A stretch of 64,000 nt of DNA from Cellulophaga algicola DSM 14237 (lineage in GTDB: Bacteria; Bacteroidota; Bacteroidia; Flavobacteriales; Flavobacteriaceae). The notes under the pieces were generated by a model, which was not told the DNA's origin, ran no database searches, and worked only from the letters and a program-made list of their open reading frames with translations. Position 1 is the first letter of the stretch. The number at the start of each line of letters is the position of its first letter. This document shows positions 26,158 to 35,949 of this stretch, piece by piece. The stretch spans positions 3,720,001 to 3,784,000 of the forward strand of contig NC_014934.1 in NCBI RefSeq assembly GCF_000186265.1, given 5' to 3'. The translations under genes and the position numbers were made by a program.

Positions 26158-28479
26158 ATGAAAGTATGTATTGCCGAAAAGCCAAGTGTTGCCCGTGAAA
26201 TTGCTGCCGTTTTAGGAGCTAATATAAAATGCGATGGCTATTATGAAGGTAATGGCTATGCGGTAACCTATACTTTTGGCCATTTATGTACACTCTTTGA
26301 ACCCAATGACTACAAACCACATTGGAAAAGCTGGGACCTTAATAACCTTCCCATGTTACCCGATAAGTTTAAAACAAAAGTGGTAGACAACGCAGGGATT
26401 CAAAAACAATTTACTATAGTAAAAAAATTATTTGACAAAGCTACTTTGGTTATCAATTGTGGAGATGCTGGGCAAGAGGGAGAATTAATACAACGTTGGG
26501 TTATAGATCAAGCAGGATACAAAGGTGAAGTACAGCGCCTATGGATTTCTTCTTTAACTACAGAAGCGATAAAAGAAGGTTTTAAAAAATTACAACCTTC
26601 TGCAAAATATGACAATCTATACTACGCAGGATTTTCTAGAGCTATTGGAGATTGGCTTTTAGGAATGAATGCTACGCGTTTATATACCGTTAAACACGGA
26701 GGCTATAAGCAAATGTTATCTGTAGGCAGGGTGCAAACACCTACATTAGCAATGATTGTTAACCGCTATAAGGAAATAGAAAGCTTTAAATCTGAACCGT
26801 ATTGGGAGCTGCAAACCTTATATCGCGATACGCTGTTTAATTGTGAGAAAGGGCGGTTTTTAAAGAAAGAAGAAGGCGAAGCTTTTGCTAAACAAGTTAA
26901 AGAAAGCGATTTTGAAATTGTATCCATCACCAAGAAAAAAGGAAAGGAATACGCGCCTAAACTTTTTGACCTTACCGGCTTGCAAGTCTATTGTAATACT
27001 AAATTTGGATTTTCGGCAGATGAAACCTTAAAAATGGTTCAGAAGTTATACGAACAAAAAGTGGTTACTTATCCTAGGGTTGATACTACATTTTTACCGA
27101 ATGATGTGTATCCTAAAGTACCAGGAATTTTGAAAAAACTAACAAAATATCAAAACCTTACGACCGCTGTTTTAGCAGGGAAAATAAAAAAGTCATCTAA
27201 AGTATTTAATGATAAAAAAGTAACCGATCACCATGCTATTATTCCAACGGGAGTACAAATGAATTTGCAGCTTAACCAACAAAAGGTGTATGATATTATT
27301 ACCAAACGTTTTATAGGTGTTTTTTATCCGGATTGTTTGGTAGCCAATACTACCGTAGTAGGAAAAACCGATACGGTAACATTTAAAACTACTGGAAAAA
27401 AAATTTTAGAAAAGGGGTGGAGGGTTGTTTTTGAAAATCCGGAAGTAAAAACTACGCCTGAGAAAGGGCTATTACCTTCTTTTGTAAAAGGGGAGAAAGG
27501 GCCGCATGAGCCTTCATTTTTAGAAAAAGAAACTAAGCCACCAAATCAATTTACGGAAGCTACCTTATTACGCGCCATGGAAACAGCGGGTAAGCAAGTA
27601 GATGATGATGAGATGAGAGAATTGATGAAGGAAAACGGTATCGGCAGACCTTCTACTAGGGCAAACATTATGGAAACCCTATTTAGGCGAAAATATATTG
27701 AACGTAATAAAAAACAACTATTACCTACGCAAACAGGGATACAACTTATTGGTACCATAAAAAATAAATTGTTAACCTCTGCCGAGCTTACTGGGTTGTG
27801 GGAAAAACAACTGAAGGAGATTGAAAATGGTAATTTTCATGCAGGTGTTTTTATCAATAATATGAAACAAATGATAGACGATTTGGTGTATGAGGTGCGT
27901 CTTGAAAAAAGACATATTAAAATTTCTCATGCTGCCGCCAATGTAGCAGCACCAAAACCAAAATTAATAAAAGAAAAGAAAACAGCATTAGTAGATGGGA
28001 AACCTTGCCCTAAATGCAAACAAGGAACACTTTTAAAAGGAAAATCGGCCTACGGATGCAGCGAATATAAGGTAGGGTGTACCTTAGTGCTTCCCTTTGT
28101 TTTTCAAGGAAAAAAAATATCTGACAAACAATATGCACGTTTATTAGAAAAGGGCTGTACGGTAAACCTTAAAGGTTTTAAAACAACGCATGGCACTACA
28201 GAAGGTTTATTGCGTTTTAATGAACAGTTTGAAATGTTGTTAGAAGAAAAGAAGGCTGCCAATAAACCAGCACCAAAAACAAACTCTATACCTGAACCAA
28301 TTCCTTGTCCTTTATGTAAAAAAGGTACAGTCCTAAAAGGAAAAACAGCATATGGGTGTAGTAACTATCAAAACGGGTGCAAGTTTAGGTATCCTTTTTC
28401 TATGCTACGAGAAAAAGCCAAGGGTACTCCCTTGACCAAAGCATTGGTTATAGAGTTACTCAACCAACAGGCTAGTTAG
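26158..28479 (+). CDS. topB: DNA topoisomerase III (type IA)
   Basis: A 773-residue enzyme starting MKVCIAEKPSVAREIAAVLG; the in-frame ATG at 26107 adds a non-conserved leader. The Toprim domain has EKPS and NCGDAGQEGELIQRW. The catalytic tyrosine is in KVVTYPRVDT at about residue 305, followed by the family's DHHAIIPTG and GIGRPSTRA. The tail has two four-cysteine zinc-ribbon motifs (CPKCKQGTLLKGKSAYGC and CPLCKKGTVLKGKTAYGC). It relaxes and decatenates DNA by single-strand passage. Accessory copies of TopB are common on mobile elements, but this one has no element signature next to it. Confidence 0.95.
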   Translation: MKVCIAEKPSVAREIAAVLGANIKCDGYYEGNGYAVTYTFGHLCTLFEPNDYKPHWKSWDLNNLPMLPDKFKTKVVDNAGIQKQFTIVKKLFDKATLVINCGDAGQEGELIQRWVIDQAGYKGEVQRLWISSLTTEAIKEGFKKLQPSAKYDNLYYAGFSRAIGDWLLGMNATRLYTVKHGGYKQMLSVGRVQTPTLAMIVNRYKEIESFKSEPYWELQTLYRDTLFNCEKGRFLKKEEGEAFAKQVKESDFEIVSITKKKGKEYAPKLFDLTGLQVYCNTKFGFSADETLKMVQKLYEQKVVTYPRVDTTFLPNDVYPKVPGILKKLTKYQNLTTAVLAGKIKKSSKVFNDKKVTDHHAIIPTGVQMNLQLNQQKVYDIITKRFIGVFYPDCLVANTTVVGKTDTVTFKTTGKKILEKGWRVVFENPEVKTTPEKGLLPSFVKGEKGPHEPSFLEKETKPPNQFTEATLLRAMETAGKQVDDDEMRELMKENGIGRPSTRANIMETLFRRKYIERNKKQLLPTQTGIQLIGTIKNKLLTSAELTGLWEKQLKEIENGNFHAGVFINNMKQMIDDLVYEVRLEKRHIKISHAAANVAAPKPKLIKEKKTALVDGKPCPKCKQGTLLKGKSAYGCSEYKVGCTLVLPFVFQGKKISDKQYARLLEKGCTVNLKGFKTTHGTTEGLLRFNEQFEMLLEEKKAANKPAPKTNSIPEPIPCPLCKKGTVLKGKTAYGCSNYQNGCKFRYPFSMLREKAKGTPLTKALVIELLNQQAS

Positions 28480-28656
28480 TAATCATCTTCACTAAAAAGT
28501 AGCGTATTGAAATGGTCTTATTACCTAATACTTCAGTAGATAAGTAAACAGGAACCATTAGGCTTTACTAAGTGCGCAACCTATAACGTACTGCATTTAT
28601 ACCTATGCCTTCGTTTTAGTAGACACCTATTTTAAGGCCGATTTTGCTTACCGAAT

Positions 28657-29205
28657 TTATTCCCAGTTGGTAATTAATTCATTTAACCCAATTTTAATTC
28701 CGTCATAAAAGTTGCCGTTCTTAAATTCAGGTACTATGGTATTCGTAATTATTTCATTACAAATTCTATCCGTTAAAACCTCTCGGGTTCCAGATCCCGT
28801 TGCAATTCCTATTTGTCGGCAAGGCTTACATATAATTATTACCATACCATTATTTCTATCTGTACTGCCAACTCCCCAAGCTTGTCCTAAATCTGTTCCG
28901 TATTCTTGGATATTATCATAGGGTGTTAAGCGTTCTATAGTAACCACTACAATTTGTCGATTAGTTTCACTTTCATAATCATAAAGTAGTGTATACAATT
29001 CCGAACGTTGCGATTCCGTAAAAACTTGTCCGTAGTCATTTATAATTCCAATAGGCTCTGGAAAAGGGGATTTTTCTATTTCTGAAAAATCATATTCAGG
29101 AGTAGGATTTCCAGTTTCAGTTTCTTGAGCTGCGGCTTTATATGAAAATACATTTAAAGCTAGAAAAAGGAGTAGTAGTTTAGATGCTATTCTTATGTTC
29201 TGCAT
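28657..29205 (-). CDS. TPM-domain exported protein
   Basis: A 182-residue protein beginning MQNIRIASKLLLLFLALNVF with cleavage after KAAAQ. It is followed by a TPM domain: INDYGQVFTESQRSELYTLL, RQIVVVTIERL, and GMVIIICKPCRQIGIATGSG. TPM proteins (YgcG-like) are periplasmic and include acid phosphatases and photosystem-repair factors. Here the usual C-terminal membrane helix is missing. The ATG at 29205 is preferred over a TTG three codons earlier. It lies 29 bp downstream of the IS-split gene and may have been co-transcribed with it. Confidence 0.85.
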   Translation of the reverse strand: MQNIRIASKLLLLFLALNVFSYKAAAQETETGNPTPEYDFSEIEKSPFPEPIGIINDYGQVFTESQRSELYTLLYDYESETNRQIVVVTIERLTPYDNIQEYGTDLGQAWGVGSTDRNNGMVIIICKPCRQIGIATGSGTREVLTDRICNEIITNTIVPEFKNGNFYDGIKIGLNELITNWE

Positions 29206-29962
29206 AAAATACAATGGTTTTTTTAATTAGTTAGTTAGTCGTAATATTCATTGCCATCAATAGCTACATAACCTTCATTATTTTTTTTATCTTTAAATCT
29301 AGCTAAATTATATGTAAAAGGGTTTATTTCTATATATTTAGTAGGCGTTATATTGTAATATCCATACAATCCGTTTCTCATTGTTTTTATGGGCCTTTTG
29401 GTAACGTCTATGGTATCAAAATATGCTATTCCAAATTCTTCAGACAGAATTCCAAAATAGTCCCCAAAATCTATGATAACATAGTCTTCTTTTGGGGCAT
29501 TATCGTTGAAAGCTATTTTGCGTTTGTTATTTAAAAAATGAATATTCTTGATATTTTTTTTCTTTACAGAATCAATACTTTTGTACGTAGTAAAGTTATA
29601 GCTTGTAAACCCTACCGCTTTTTTTAAAATATAGTATTTTTCAGTTTCTTCAATTTTAAGGCCATAGGTTGTTACATTGCCACAATATTCATTGCTTATC
29701 ATTTCCGCAGTAGGAGCATGCTCAAGTTTATTTAGTGCTGCATCATAATATGCAATGGCGGGAGTATTATTTAATACTTGAAAACCATTATTTATCTGAG
29801 CGATATACGTAATATCTCGTAATACGATATCTCCAGCTTCATTTCTAACAATCAATTCATTAATCTCTTTATTCACCTTGTAAGTAATTCCTTCAATAAA
29901 AAAATCCCAAGAGTTTTTTACAGGAAAGGAACTATAATAATGGTCTAACGCTTTAATATTTA

Positions 29963-30921
29963 TAGAGGTCAGTAGTTAATTACTTATTAATTCAGCTTGA
30001 TTGATTTTATCATTATTGACCATTTTAACAATAAGATTATTGAATATTGTAGCTTTACTTTGAGATCTGTTTATTCTAAAACAAAATTCATTGAAATATC
30101 TATTTAAATTATTGTCACTAACCCAAGAATAAGTTGTTCTTATCCAAGATTTAACCTGATGTATCATTGTATGAAGCGCTTTAAAATTTAACCCTCCATT
30201 ACTTTCTATTTGTGTGATGTCGTAAGCCTTTGCAATAGGACTATAGCCTCTCCATTTATCTGTAGTAATCTTTGCGTTTCGGCTGATATGGTTGACAAAA
30301 ATATATTGTAAGGATTGTGCTGAAAAATCATCTATTTTCATAGCATACATTCTTTTTACCTTTCCATCTTCTGTAAGCTGAACAGCTGTAACCGCCTTCT
30401 TTTTCTTAGCATTGTAGCTTCTGCCAACTTTTGTTTCTTCTCTGCCCCCTAAAACAAATTCATCTACATGAACAACTCCGTCCATAGGATTATTCCCACT
30501 CGAAGACATAGCTTCTCTGACCTTAAGCATAAAAAGTCTAGCTGTTTTTTCTGTTACTCCGTAACGTACTCCCATATAACTTGCAGATAAGCTTTTCGTG
30601 CTTGTAGCCATCTCAAAACAAATAAAAAATGCTTTGCGAACACCAAACTTTACCTTGTGAAATAATGTATCTGCTGTTGCGGATTCTGTATGTCTACAAA
30701 TATTACATTGCCTAGAGAAATCAGCACGTGTTTGACAGGCTATATGATTGCATCTAGAACATTTAAAAGGGGTTTTAGACTTAATATTTGCTAAATATTC
30801 TTTGCAATCATTGTCCGTTTTGAAGCAATCAGAGAACTCTAGAAGATTTTGACCCTTGAAAATATCCATAATTTAATATATTTACTGAGTATCAAGATAC
30901 GAAGTTAGCTACTGACCTCTA
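29963..30921 (-). mobile_element. IS1595-family insertion sequence, apparently intact
   Basis: A 959-bp element with 13-bp terminal inverted repeats TAGAGGTCAGTAG (29963-29975) and CTACTGACCTCTA (30909-30921). It is flanked by the exact 8-bp target duplication AATATTTA (29955-29962 and 30922-30929), and carries one full-length transposase. The 8-bp duplication is typical of IS1595. Confidence 0.95.
29976..30869 (-). CDS. IS1595-family transposase (ISXO2-like)
   Basis: A 297-residue transposase. The N-terminal zinc ribbon has CSRCNHIAC and CNICRH. A helix-turn-helix region (LSASYMGVRYGVTEKTARLF) is followed by the ISXO2-like DDE core: VVHVDEFVLGGREE with the first Asp, ITTDKWRGYSPI with the second, and a C-terminal NRYFNEFCFRINR stretch where this family has its third acidic residue (Glu) or Asn. 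No frame interruption, so it may be active. It occupies nearly all of the element between the inverted repeats. Confidence 0.95.
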   Translation of the reverse strand: MDIFKGQNLLEFSDCFKTDNDCKEYLANIKSKTPFKCSRCNHIACQTRADFSRQCNICRHTESATADTLFHKVKFGVRKAFFICFEMATSTKSLSASYMGVRYGVTEKTARLFMLKVREAMSSSGNNPMDGVVHVDEFVLGGREETKVGRSYNAKKKKAVTAVQLTEDGKVKRMYAMKIDDFSAQSLQYIFVNHISRNAKITTDKWRGYSPIAKAYDITQIESNGGLNFKALHTMIHQVKSWIRTTYSWVSDNNLNRYFNEFCFRINRSQSKATIFNNLIVKMVNNDKINQAELISN

Positions 30922-31611
30922 AATATTTATATGTCTAGGTAAGTCTATAGCTTCTCTAGCTTTCATTGATACTTCATCTTCACTCCAATAAAAATCGCCG
31001 TCTACATATGAAATCATGTCAATAGAAGAAGAACTAACTTCGCTATTTTCTAATTCGTCATACAAATGTATTTTTCCGCCAGCATCTCCAAACCGTGTGA
31101 ATGGTAAATTAAAATTAAAATATTTGTTCCTAGAGGCATAGATACTATATTGACCATCAGGACTTCGGCTTCTGTAATATTCTCCCTCTGTAATAGTACT
31201 CAACCAGTATAGTACAATCCCTAAACAGACAAGAATTCCTAATATAACTTTATACATATTTTTCATGTTGTATGGTTCTAAGCCTTTAGTATAAAAATAG
31301 TTGTATTTAAGCATCTAATTTAGTGAATACTGATCAAATAGAAAATTTGCGATAATTTATGATCATAGGAGGGAAGTACAGTTTCTTTTTTAGGCTACTA
31401 TTCCATTCTTTTTTCAAGATACTTAAAGGACAAATAATGCTTACAATTTTTTAGAGCATTTAATAATTCAGGAAAATCGTTGTCAGATATTATGGATTTT
31501 TATAAAATAACTATGGGGAAATGATATTTCAATTTAAATAAATAGAATACATCTTTTCTTAGGAATACTTTAATAACTTACGATATAGTACGAACTTAAA
31601 ACCATCGTTTT

Positions 31612-34173
31612 TTGAAAGAAGAAATTAGTATTTCGCAACTGCAAGAAAAATTTCCTAATGGAACAATTCAAACTTATGAAAAAGGGCACACCATATGTTT
31701 TATTCATAAGAAGGTAAGAACGTTTAGGTGGCTTTTAGAAGGCAGCATAGCCTACTATATTTCTATAGACAACCCTGATAAAGATATATTAGTGTGTCAA
31801 AATTCTGAGCCGTTTTCTACACTAGGACTCAATGGGTTTACGACCCCGAAAAGATATGTTTATAAGGTATTAGTAGCTTCTCAAAAAGCAATGTTCTTTG
31901 AAATTCCTTTTGCAGAAATTGAAGCGTATTTGCAAGAAGGGCATCAAAATATACTTCTTAAAAATATTGGCACAAAATTATACCACCTTTTACACAGAGC
32001 ACTATTAAAGCAATCTGAATTATTAAACCCGGTGCGGTTTCAACCTTTTGTAGAAGATCGTAAATTTCATATTTCACCTGTAGCAGAAAAAGAGGAGATT
32101 ATTTCTCTTATGAGACGATCTCCGTTTTTAGATTATTTTGAGGAGAAACAATTGTCTACTATGGCAACATTTGTAGAACGTAGAGAATATGAAGCAGATG
32201 AAGTTTTATATGTTCAGGATGGTTCTAGTAATGGATTATTTATTTTGATTGATGGGGAAGTTACTATAAAGCGGATAGAGAATTCGATCGAAATTAAACA
32301 ACGTTCCATCAAGAATTCAGGATTTGTATTTGGATGGTCTTGCCTCTTAAAACAAAAGGATAGCTGTTCGGCAATTACACGTACCAGAACTTCTGCCTAT
32401 TTTATTCATGATCATGACTTAATGGAGTTGTTTAAAAAAGACGACCTTTTTGAAGGTCAGTTTTTTCAACGGTTAATCTGGTTTATGGGCAACCAATTAA
32501 ACGCTGCATTCATAAGATATGTGGGTTTATTGGGTAAACATAATCTTCAGGCGGTATTTCAGCTCATTAAAAATAATGAATCACGCTTATCAGTTTCATC
32601 ACCCTTACACCAAGTCTCTCATCTTTTAAAAAGTAACAATACAAAACAATTGGCTTATGATGCATTAACATCTTTGTTAGAGGATGGTAGTGCTTTGGAA
32701 AGGCATATTGCCTCTTTGAGTTTAGAATTGCTGACAGAGGATCAGAAAGAATGCCATTTTATAAGTGGATTGCAGAAAATATATTCGGATGTAGCAGAAA
32801 GGGATGCTACAGACCTTGATCTCAACCGTAAGATTTGTGCAAAATTAACCAATCAGGTTTTTGAAAATGTACCTTATAAGATTGAAGGTTGGGAGAACTT
32901 ACCCGAGACTACAGGCCATATTTTTACCTATAACCATTTGATAAATGATACGCATTACACCTTAAATAACAGCTTTCAAATTACATTAGACTCCCATTTT
33001 ATAAGTGCGAAGGTCTTATTTGAAAAATATGGAGAACCAGGCATTAGAACCGTCCGCATTGGCCGTGGGCAAGAATATGGGCACCAAAATTATTATGACA
33101 ATTTAGGACATATTAATGTGTATACTAAAGATAGTGATCAGACGTCATCTGAAGATGTAGAACAGGCCCGAAATATATTTTATGAAGAAGCATCTAAACA
33201 TTTAAGCAATAACTATAATCTAATTATTAGCCCTGAAGGAACATCCTATCGCACCGAAGAATCACCTGGTCCTTTTAAAATGGGAGCTTTTAAATTGGCT
33301 GCTGGCCAGAAAAAAGAACCGCTTATCGTACCTATTATTCTGGTGAATTTTGATGATAGAATAGGAAGGTCTTTGTTTTATTGCAAAATAGGAGCGCCCT
33401 TTTTATTAAGTGAAAAGATAACCTCAAAAAGTAACGATGCTATTTATGCTTTCGTACAAAAGTATCAAGCACAGTATAAAGTCGAGGTTCAAAAAGCTAG
33501 AGATAGGGCAGAAGAGTTGTTTATAACTACGGGAGGAACGGTGCATAAGGAAGAACCACCTGCTATGTGGTCTAATGAAATTAAAAGACTAAAAAGAAGG
33601 GTATCAAAATTAGAGACCCAAGAAAATCTTATCGCAATTTATGGAAGTTCTTCTGTGCGTTTGTGGGTGCATATGCAGAAAGATTTGCTGCCTTTTAATA
33701 CCGTTAATCTTGGTTTTGGAGGCTCTACATTTGCATGGTGTATTCATTATTTTGATGAGATATTTGTTGCTGTAAAGCCATCCAAAATAGTACTTTATGC
33801 AGGAGAGAATGATTTGAATCAAGGCAGAACTCCGCAAGAAGTATTGGCAGACTGTCACGAATTAGTAGGCATGGTTAAAGCTAAATATCCGGAGGTAGCA
33901 TTAGCTTTAATAAGTTTAAAGCCAAGTGTTGAGCGAGAGCAGATGATTCCGTTGATAATAGAAACCAATTTGTTGCTTTCAAAATATATAATTTCCGATT
34001 TAAATGCGCAGTATATAAATGTATTTAGCCATATGATTAGTAGCGATAACAGACCCATTCCTGAATTATATTTATCAGATGGGTTACATCTTAATAAAGA
34101 AGGGTATACCATCTGGAGCAGTGTTATTAAAAATGCTTTGCAGTCTGTATCTTTATTAGAATTGGATAATTAA
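31612..34173 (+). CDS. cNMP-binding x2 / acyltransferase / SGNH hydrolase fusion
   Basis: An 853-residue soluble protein starting at TTG. Residues about 5-130 and 165-290 are two cyclic-nucleotide-binding-type domains (LLEGSIAYYIS; GLFILIDGEVTIKR). A helical linker is followed by a PlsC-like acyltransferase region (about 425-625: TYNHLINDTH, SPEGTSYRTEESPGPFKMGA, LIVPIILVNFDD). The last 180 residues form an SGNH/GDSL hydrolase with IYGSSSVRLW (nucleophile Ser), NLGFGG, YAGENDLN and DGLHLNKEGY. In acyltransferase motif I the Asp is four rather than five residues after His. It could couple lipid acyl transfer or deacylation to a small-molecule signal; the reaction is not known. Confidence 0.8.
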   Translation: MKEEISISQLQEKFPNGTIQTYEKGHTICFIHKKVRTFRWLLEGSIAYYISIDNPDKDILVCQNSEPFSTLGLNGFTTPKRYVYKVLVASQKAMFFEIPFAEIEAYLQEGHQNILLKNIGTKLYHLLHRALLKQSELLNPVRFQPFVEDRKFHISPVAEKEEIISLMRRSPFLDYFEEKQLSTMATFVERREYEADEVLYVQDGSSNGLFILIDGEVTIKRIENSIEIKQRSIKNSGFVFGWSCLLKQKDSCSAITRTRTSAYFIHDHDLMELFKKDDLFEGQFFQRLIWFMGNQLNAAFIRYVGLLGKHNLQAVFQLIKNNESRLSVSSPLHQVSHLLKSNNTKQLAYDALTSLLEDGSALERHIASLSLELLTEDQKECHFISGLQKIYSDVAERDATDLDLNRKICAKLTNQVFENVPYKIEGWENLPETTGHIFTYNHLINDTHYTLNNSFQITLDSHFISAKVLFEKYGEPGIRTVRIGRGQEYGHQNYYDNLGHINVYTKDSDQTSSEDVEQARNIFYEEASKHLSNNYNLIISPEGTSYRTEESPGPFKMGAFKLAAGQKKEPLIVPIILVNFDDRIGRSLFYCKIGAPFLLSEKITSKSNDAIYAFVQKYQAQYKVEVQKARDRAEELFITTGGTVHKEEPPAMWSNEIKRLKRRVSKLETQENLIAIYGSSSVRLWVHMQKDLLPFNTVNLGFGGSTFAWCIHYFDEIFVAVKPSKIVLYAGENDLNQGRTPQEVLADCHELVGMVKAKYPEVALALISLKPSVEREQMIPLIIETNLLLSKYIISDLNAQYINVFSHMISSDNRPIPELYLSDGLHLNKEGYTIWSSVIKNALQSVSLLELDN

Positions 34174-34229
34174 GAGGAGGCCTTTATCAGTACTGTTTTT
34201 GACCCCTATAAAACAAGAGTATTCTTTTA

Positions 34230-35392
34230 AATTACGATTATTAATTATGCGGTTAATCAGGTTCCGCTTATCCATTGGTGTAATGCGTCCTAAAAGGCCA
34301 TGAATTCTAATATTATTATAAAACTCAAGTATCTTTTTAATACAATTCCAGTTTCTCCAAAAGTGCTATAATCCACTCTGGTAAACACTTCTTTTTTGTA
34401 GTATGCCGTGATAGGCTTCTATATGTGCATTTTCTTCACGTGTAGCTACATGTGTAAACTCTAGTTGAATGCCTATTTCACGTACACTTTTAGCAATAAA
34501 CAGACTTCCGTTATCACTTCTAATGACAACACTTTCACAGTATTGATAATCTAAAAATACTTCAGAAAGAAATGTTATAAGCTTGTCTTGTTTAATTGAA
34601 AAGCAAAATACGCTTTCAATATTTTACGGGTATGAACATCGATTATATATAGTAAATAAGCGTTTTTACCAGCCTTTGGTATCCAAACCATCTTTATGTC
34701 CATTTCTAAGCATTCAAAAGGTCTAGAAGTATTTACTTTTCTAAATTTCACGAATTTTTTTTCTGAACCACTTCTATTTATTTGTTTTTCTAGCTTCAAT
34801 AAACGCTCTTCTTTCATTATTCGATATAGCTTCTTGTGATTAATTAGATAGCCCTCTCATTTCAAATAAGCAGTATCCACAAGCTATACATTCATGGGAT
34901 AAACTTGCTTAACAGATGCAACTACTATGCTCTGACTTACCTGTCCTTTAGTTTGATGATAGGTAAACGGACTTGGTTTATTCCTTTTCCTCCTAAGACT
35001 AAGTCTACGGTAATAACTTCTGTGAACCATGCCTACCATATTGACAATCATAGTTTTGATAATCTTATATTTTTTTAAAAAGAACGGACTAAATTTTTTT
35101 GGATCGGACGTTCCAAACTTTTTTTTAGAAGTTCTCGCCAGACTTCTAATTCAATTTCCTTGTGACTAAGAAGCTTGCGAAGTATTCTATTCTCTTCTTC
35201 TAATTGTTTTAATTCTTTGCCATAAGTATCATAGGTGGCCTTTAAACCCGTTTTTTTCTTCCAACGGTATTAGCGTTCCTGTATTAACGGCGTATTAACG
35301 ACAAGCTTCAACACTGCCGATTTCTTCTGAACAAGCTAAGATTCTAATTTTTCTGCTAAACTCTTTTTCTTGTATTTCATATCTCAAAGGTA
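34230..35392 (-). mobile_element. decayed IS3-like element
   Basis: Read on the minus strand, remnants of both IS3-family ORFs are present but broken by stops and shifts. From OrfA come RKIRILACSEEIGSVEACR and, in another frame, GKELKQLEEENRILRKLLSH. From OrfB come LINHKKLYRIMKEERLLKLE, then ECLEMDIKMVWIPKAGKNAY with the first catalytic Asp (34817-34575). After a frameshift near 34590 the text continues with VVIRSDNGSLFIAKSV (second Asp) and HGLLGRITPMDKRNL. I could not find clear terminal repeats. It sits between the fusion gene and the Sus locus. Confidence 0.8.
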
Positions 35393-35620
35393 TTATTTGA
35401 AATTTAAAAGATCACTCCGAACTTATTACGGGCCAAATTACTATCCTTTTGTCTTTGGTTTAAAACTTATGTTGAAATAGAGCGCGAATGGACGTTTATC
35501 TCCTCTTTTAATTTATTTTTTGAATTTTTTAGGGCTATATATTTATGACTTTAGTGTTAAGAAATAGGATATTGAGTGTTAATAGGTTCTTAAATTTTTA
35601 AACATCTTAGATTGTGTTTT

Positions 35621-35700
35621 ATGTCGCACGCATCATAATTAATGTCGCATTACCTGCTTTTAGGGCATTGATGCAACATTAATTACACTATGTGCATCAT
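35621..35700. promoter_or_regulatory. repeated operator-like motifs upstream of the Sus locus
   Basis: ATGTCGCA occurs at 35621-35628 and 35642-35649, 21 bp apart. TAATGTcGCAT (35640-35650) and ATGCaACATTA (35671-35681) form an inverted repeat with centres 31 bp apart. A further TGTGCATC follows at 35691. Such phased copies suggest a dimeric regulator binding site about 250 bp before susC. No regulator gene is next to it. Confidence 0.55.
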
Positions 35701-35853
35701 TTTTAGCTCTTATTTGTTTAACCTTTTTTTAACATTGTCTTTCAACTTAGCAGTGCACTAAAATAAATGTTTAACAATGCGTCTTTAAGAGAGCAGTTAA
35801 TTTAAAGTTATGAAGTAAAAACAATGAAATGATGTATTAGTTAGATTTAAACC

Positions 35854-35949
35854 ATGAGAAGTAGAACATCTTGGGATGAATTTAATAGGTTAAAACAAGT
35901 ATCACCAAAACTTACAAATCAAGGTGACAAAAAAGATTTAAATGTATGA
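35854..35949 (+). CDS. 31-codon leader ORF overlapping susC start
   Basis: ATG at 35854 opens a frame reading MRSRTSWDEFNRLKQVSPKL and on to DKKDLNV. It ends in TGA at 35947-35949, sharing ATGA with the susC start at 35946. A small hydrophilic peptide, no family known. The overlap would allow translational coupling to susC. It may equally be chance in a 5' leader. Confidence 0.35.
   Translation: MRSRTSWDEFNRLKQVSPKLTNQGDKKDLNV

Larger units (their letters stand above)
29235..31314 (-). pseudogene. unknown membrane-anchored protein gene, split by an IS
   Basis: The N-terminal part (31314-30919) has a membrane helix (MYKVILGILVCLGIVLYWLS) and a beta-rich domain, ending HINI at a stop supplied by the IS. 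The C-terminal part (29962-29235) continues KALDHYYSSFPVKNSWDFFI and runs to GNEYYD. Removing the IS and one copy of the 8-bp target duplication joins the two in frame (LPRHINI-KALDHYY), giving one gene of about 370 codons. The part downstream of the IS could still start at a GTG (29876). Family not recognised. Confidence 0.8.
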
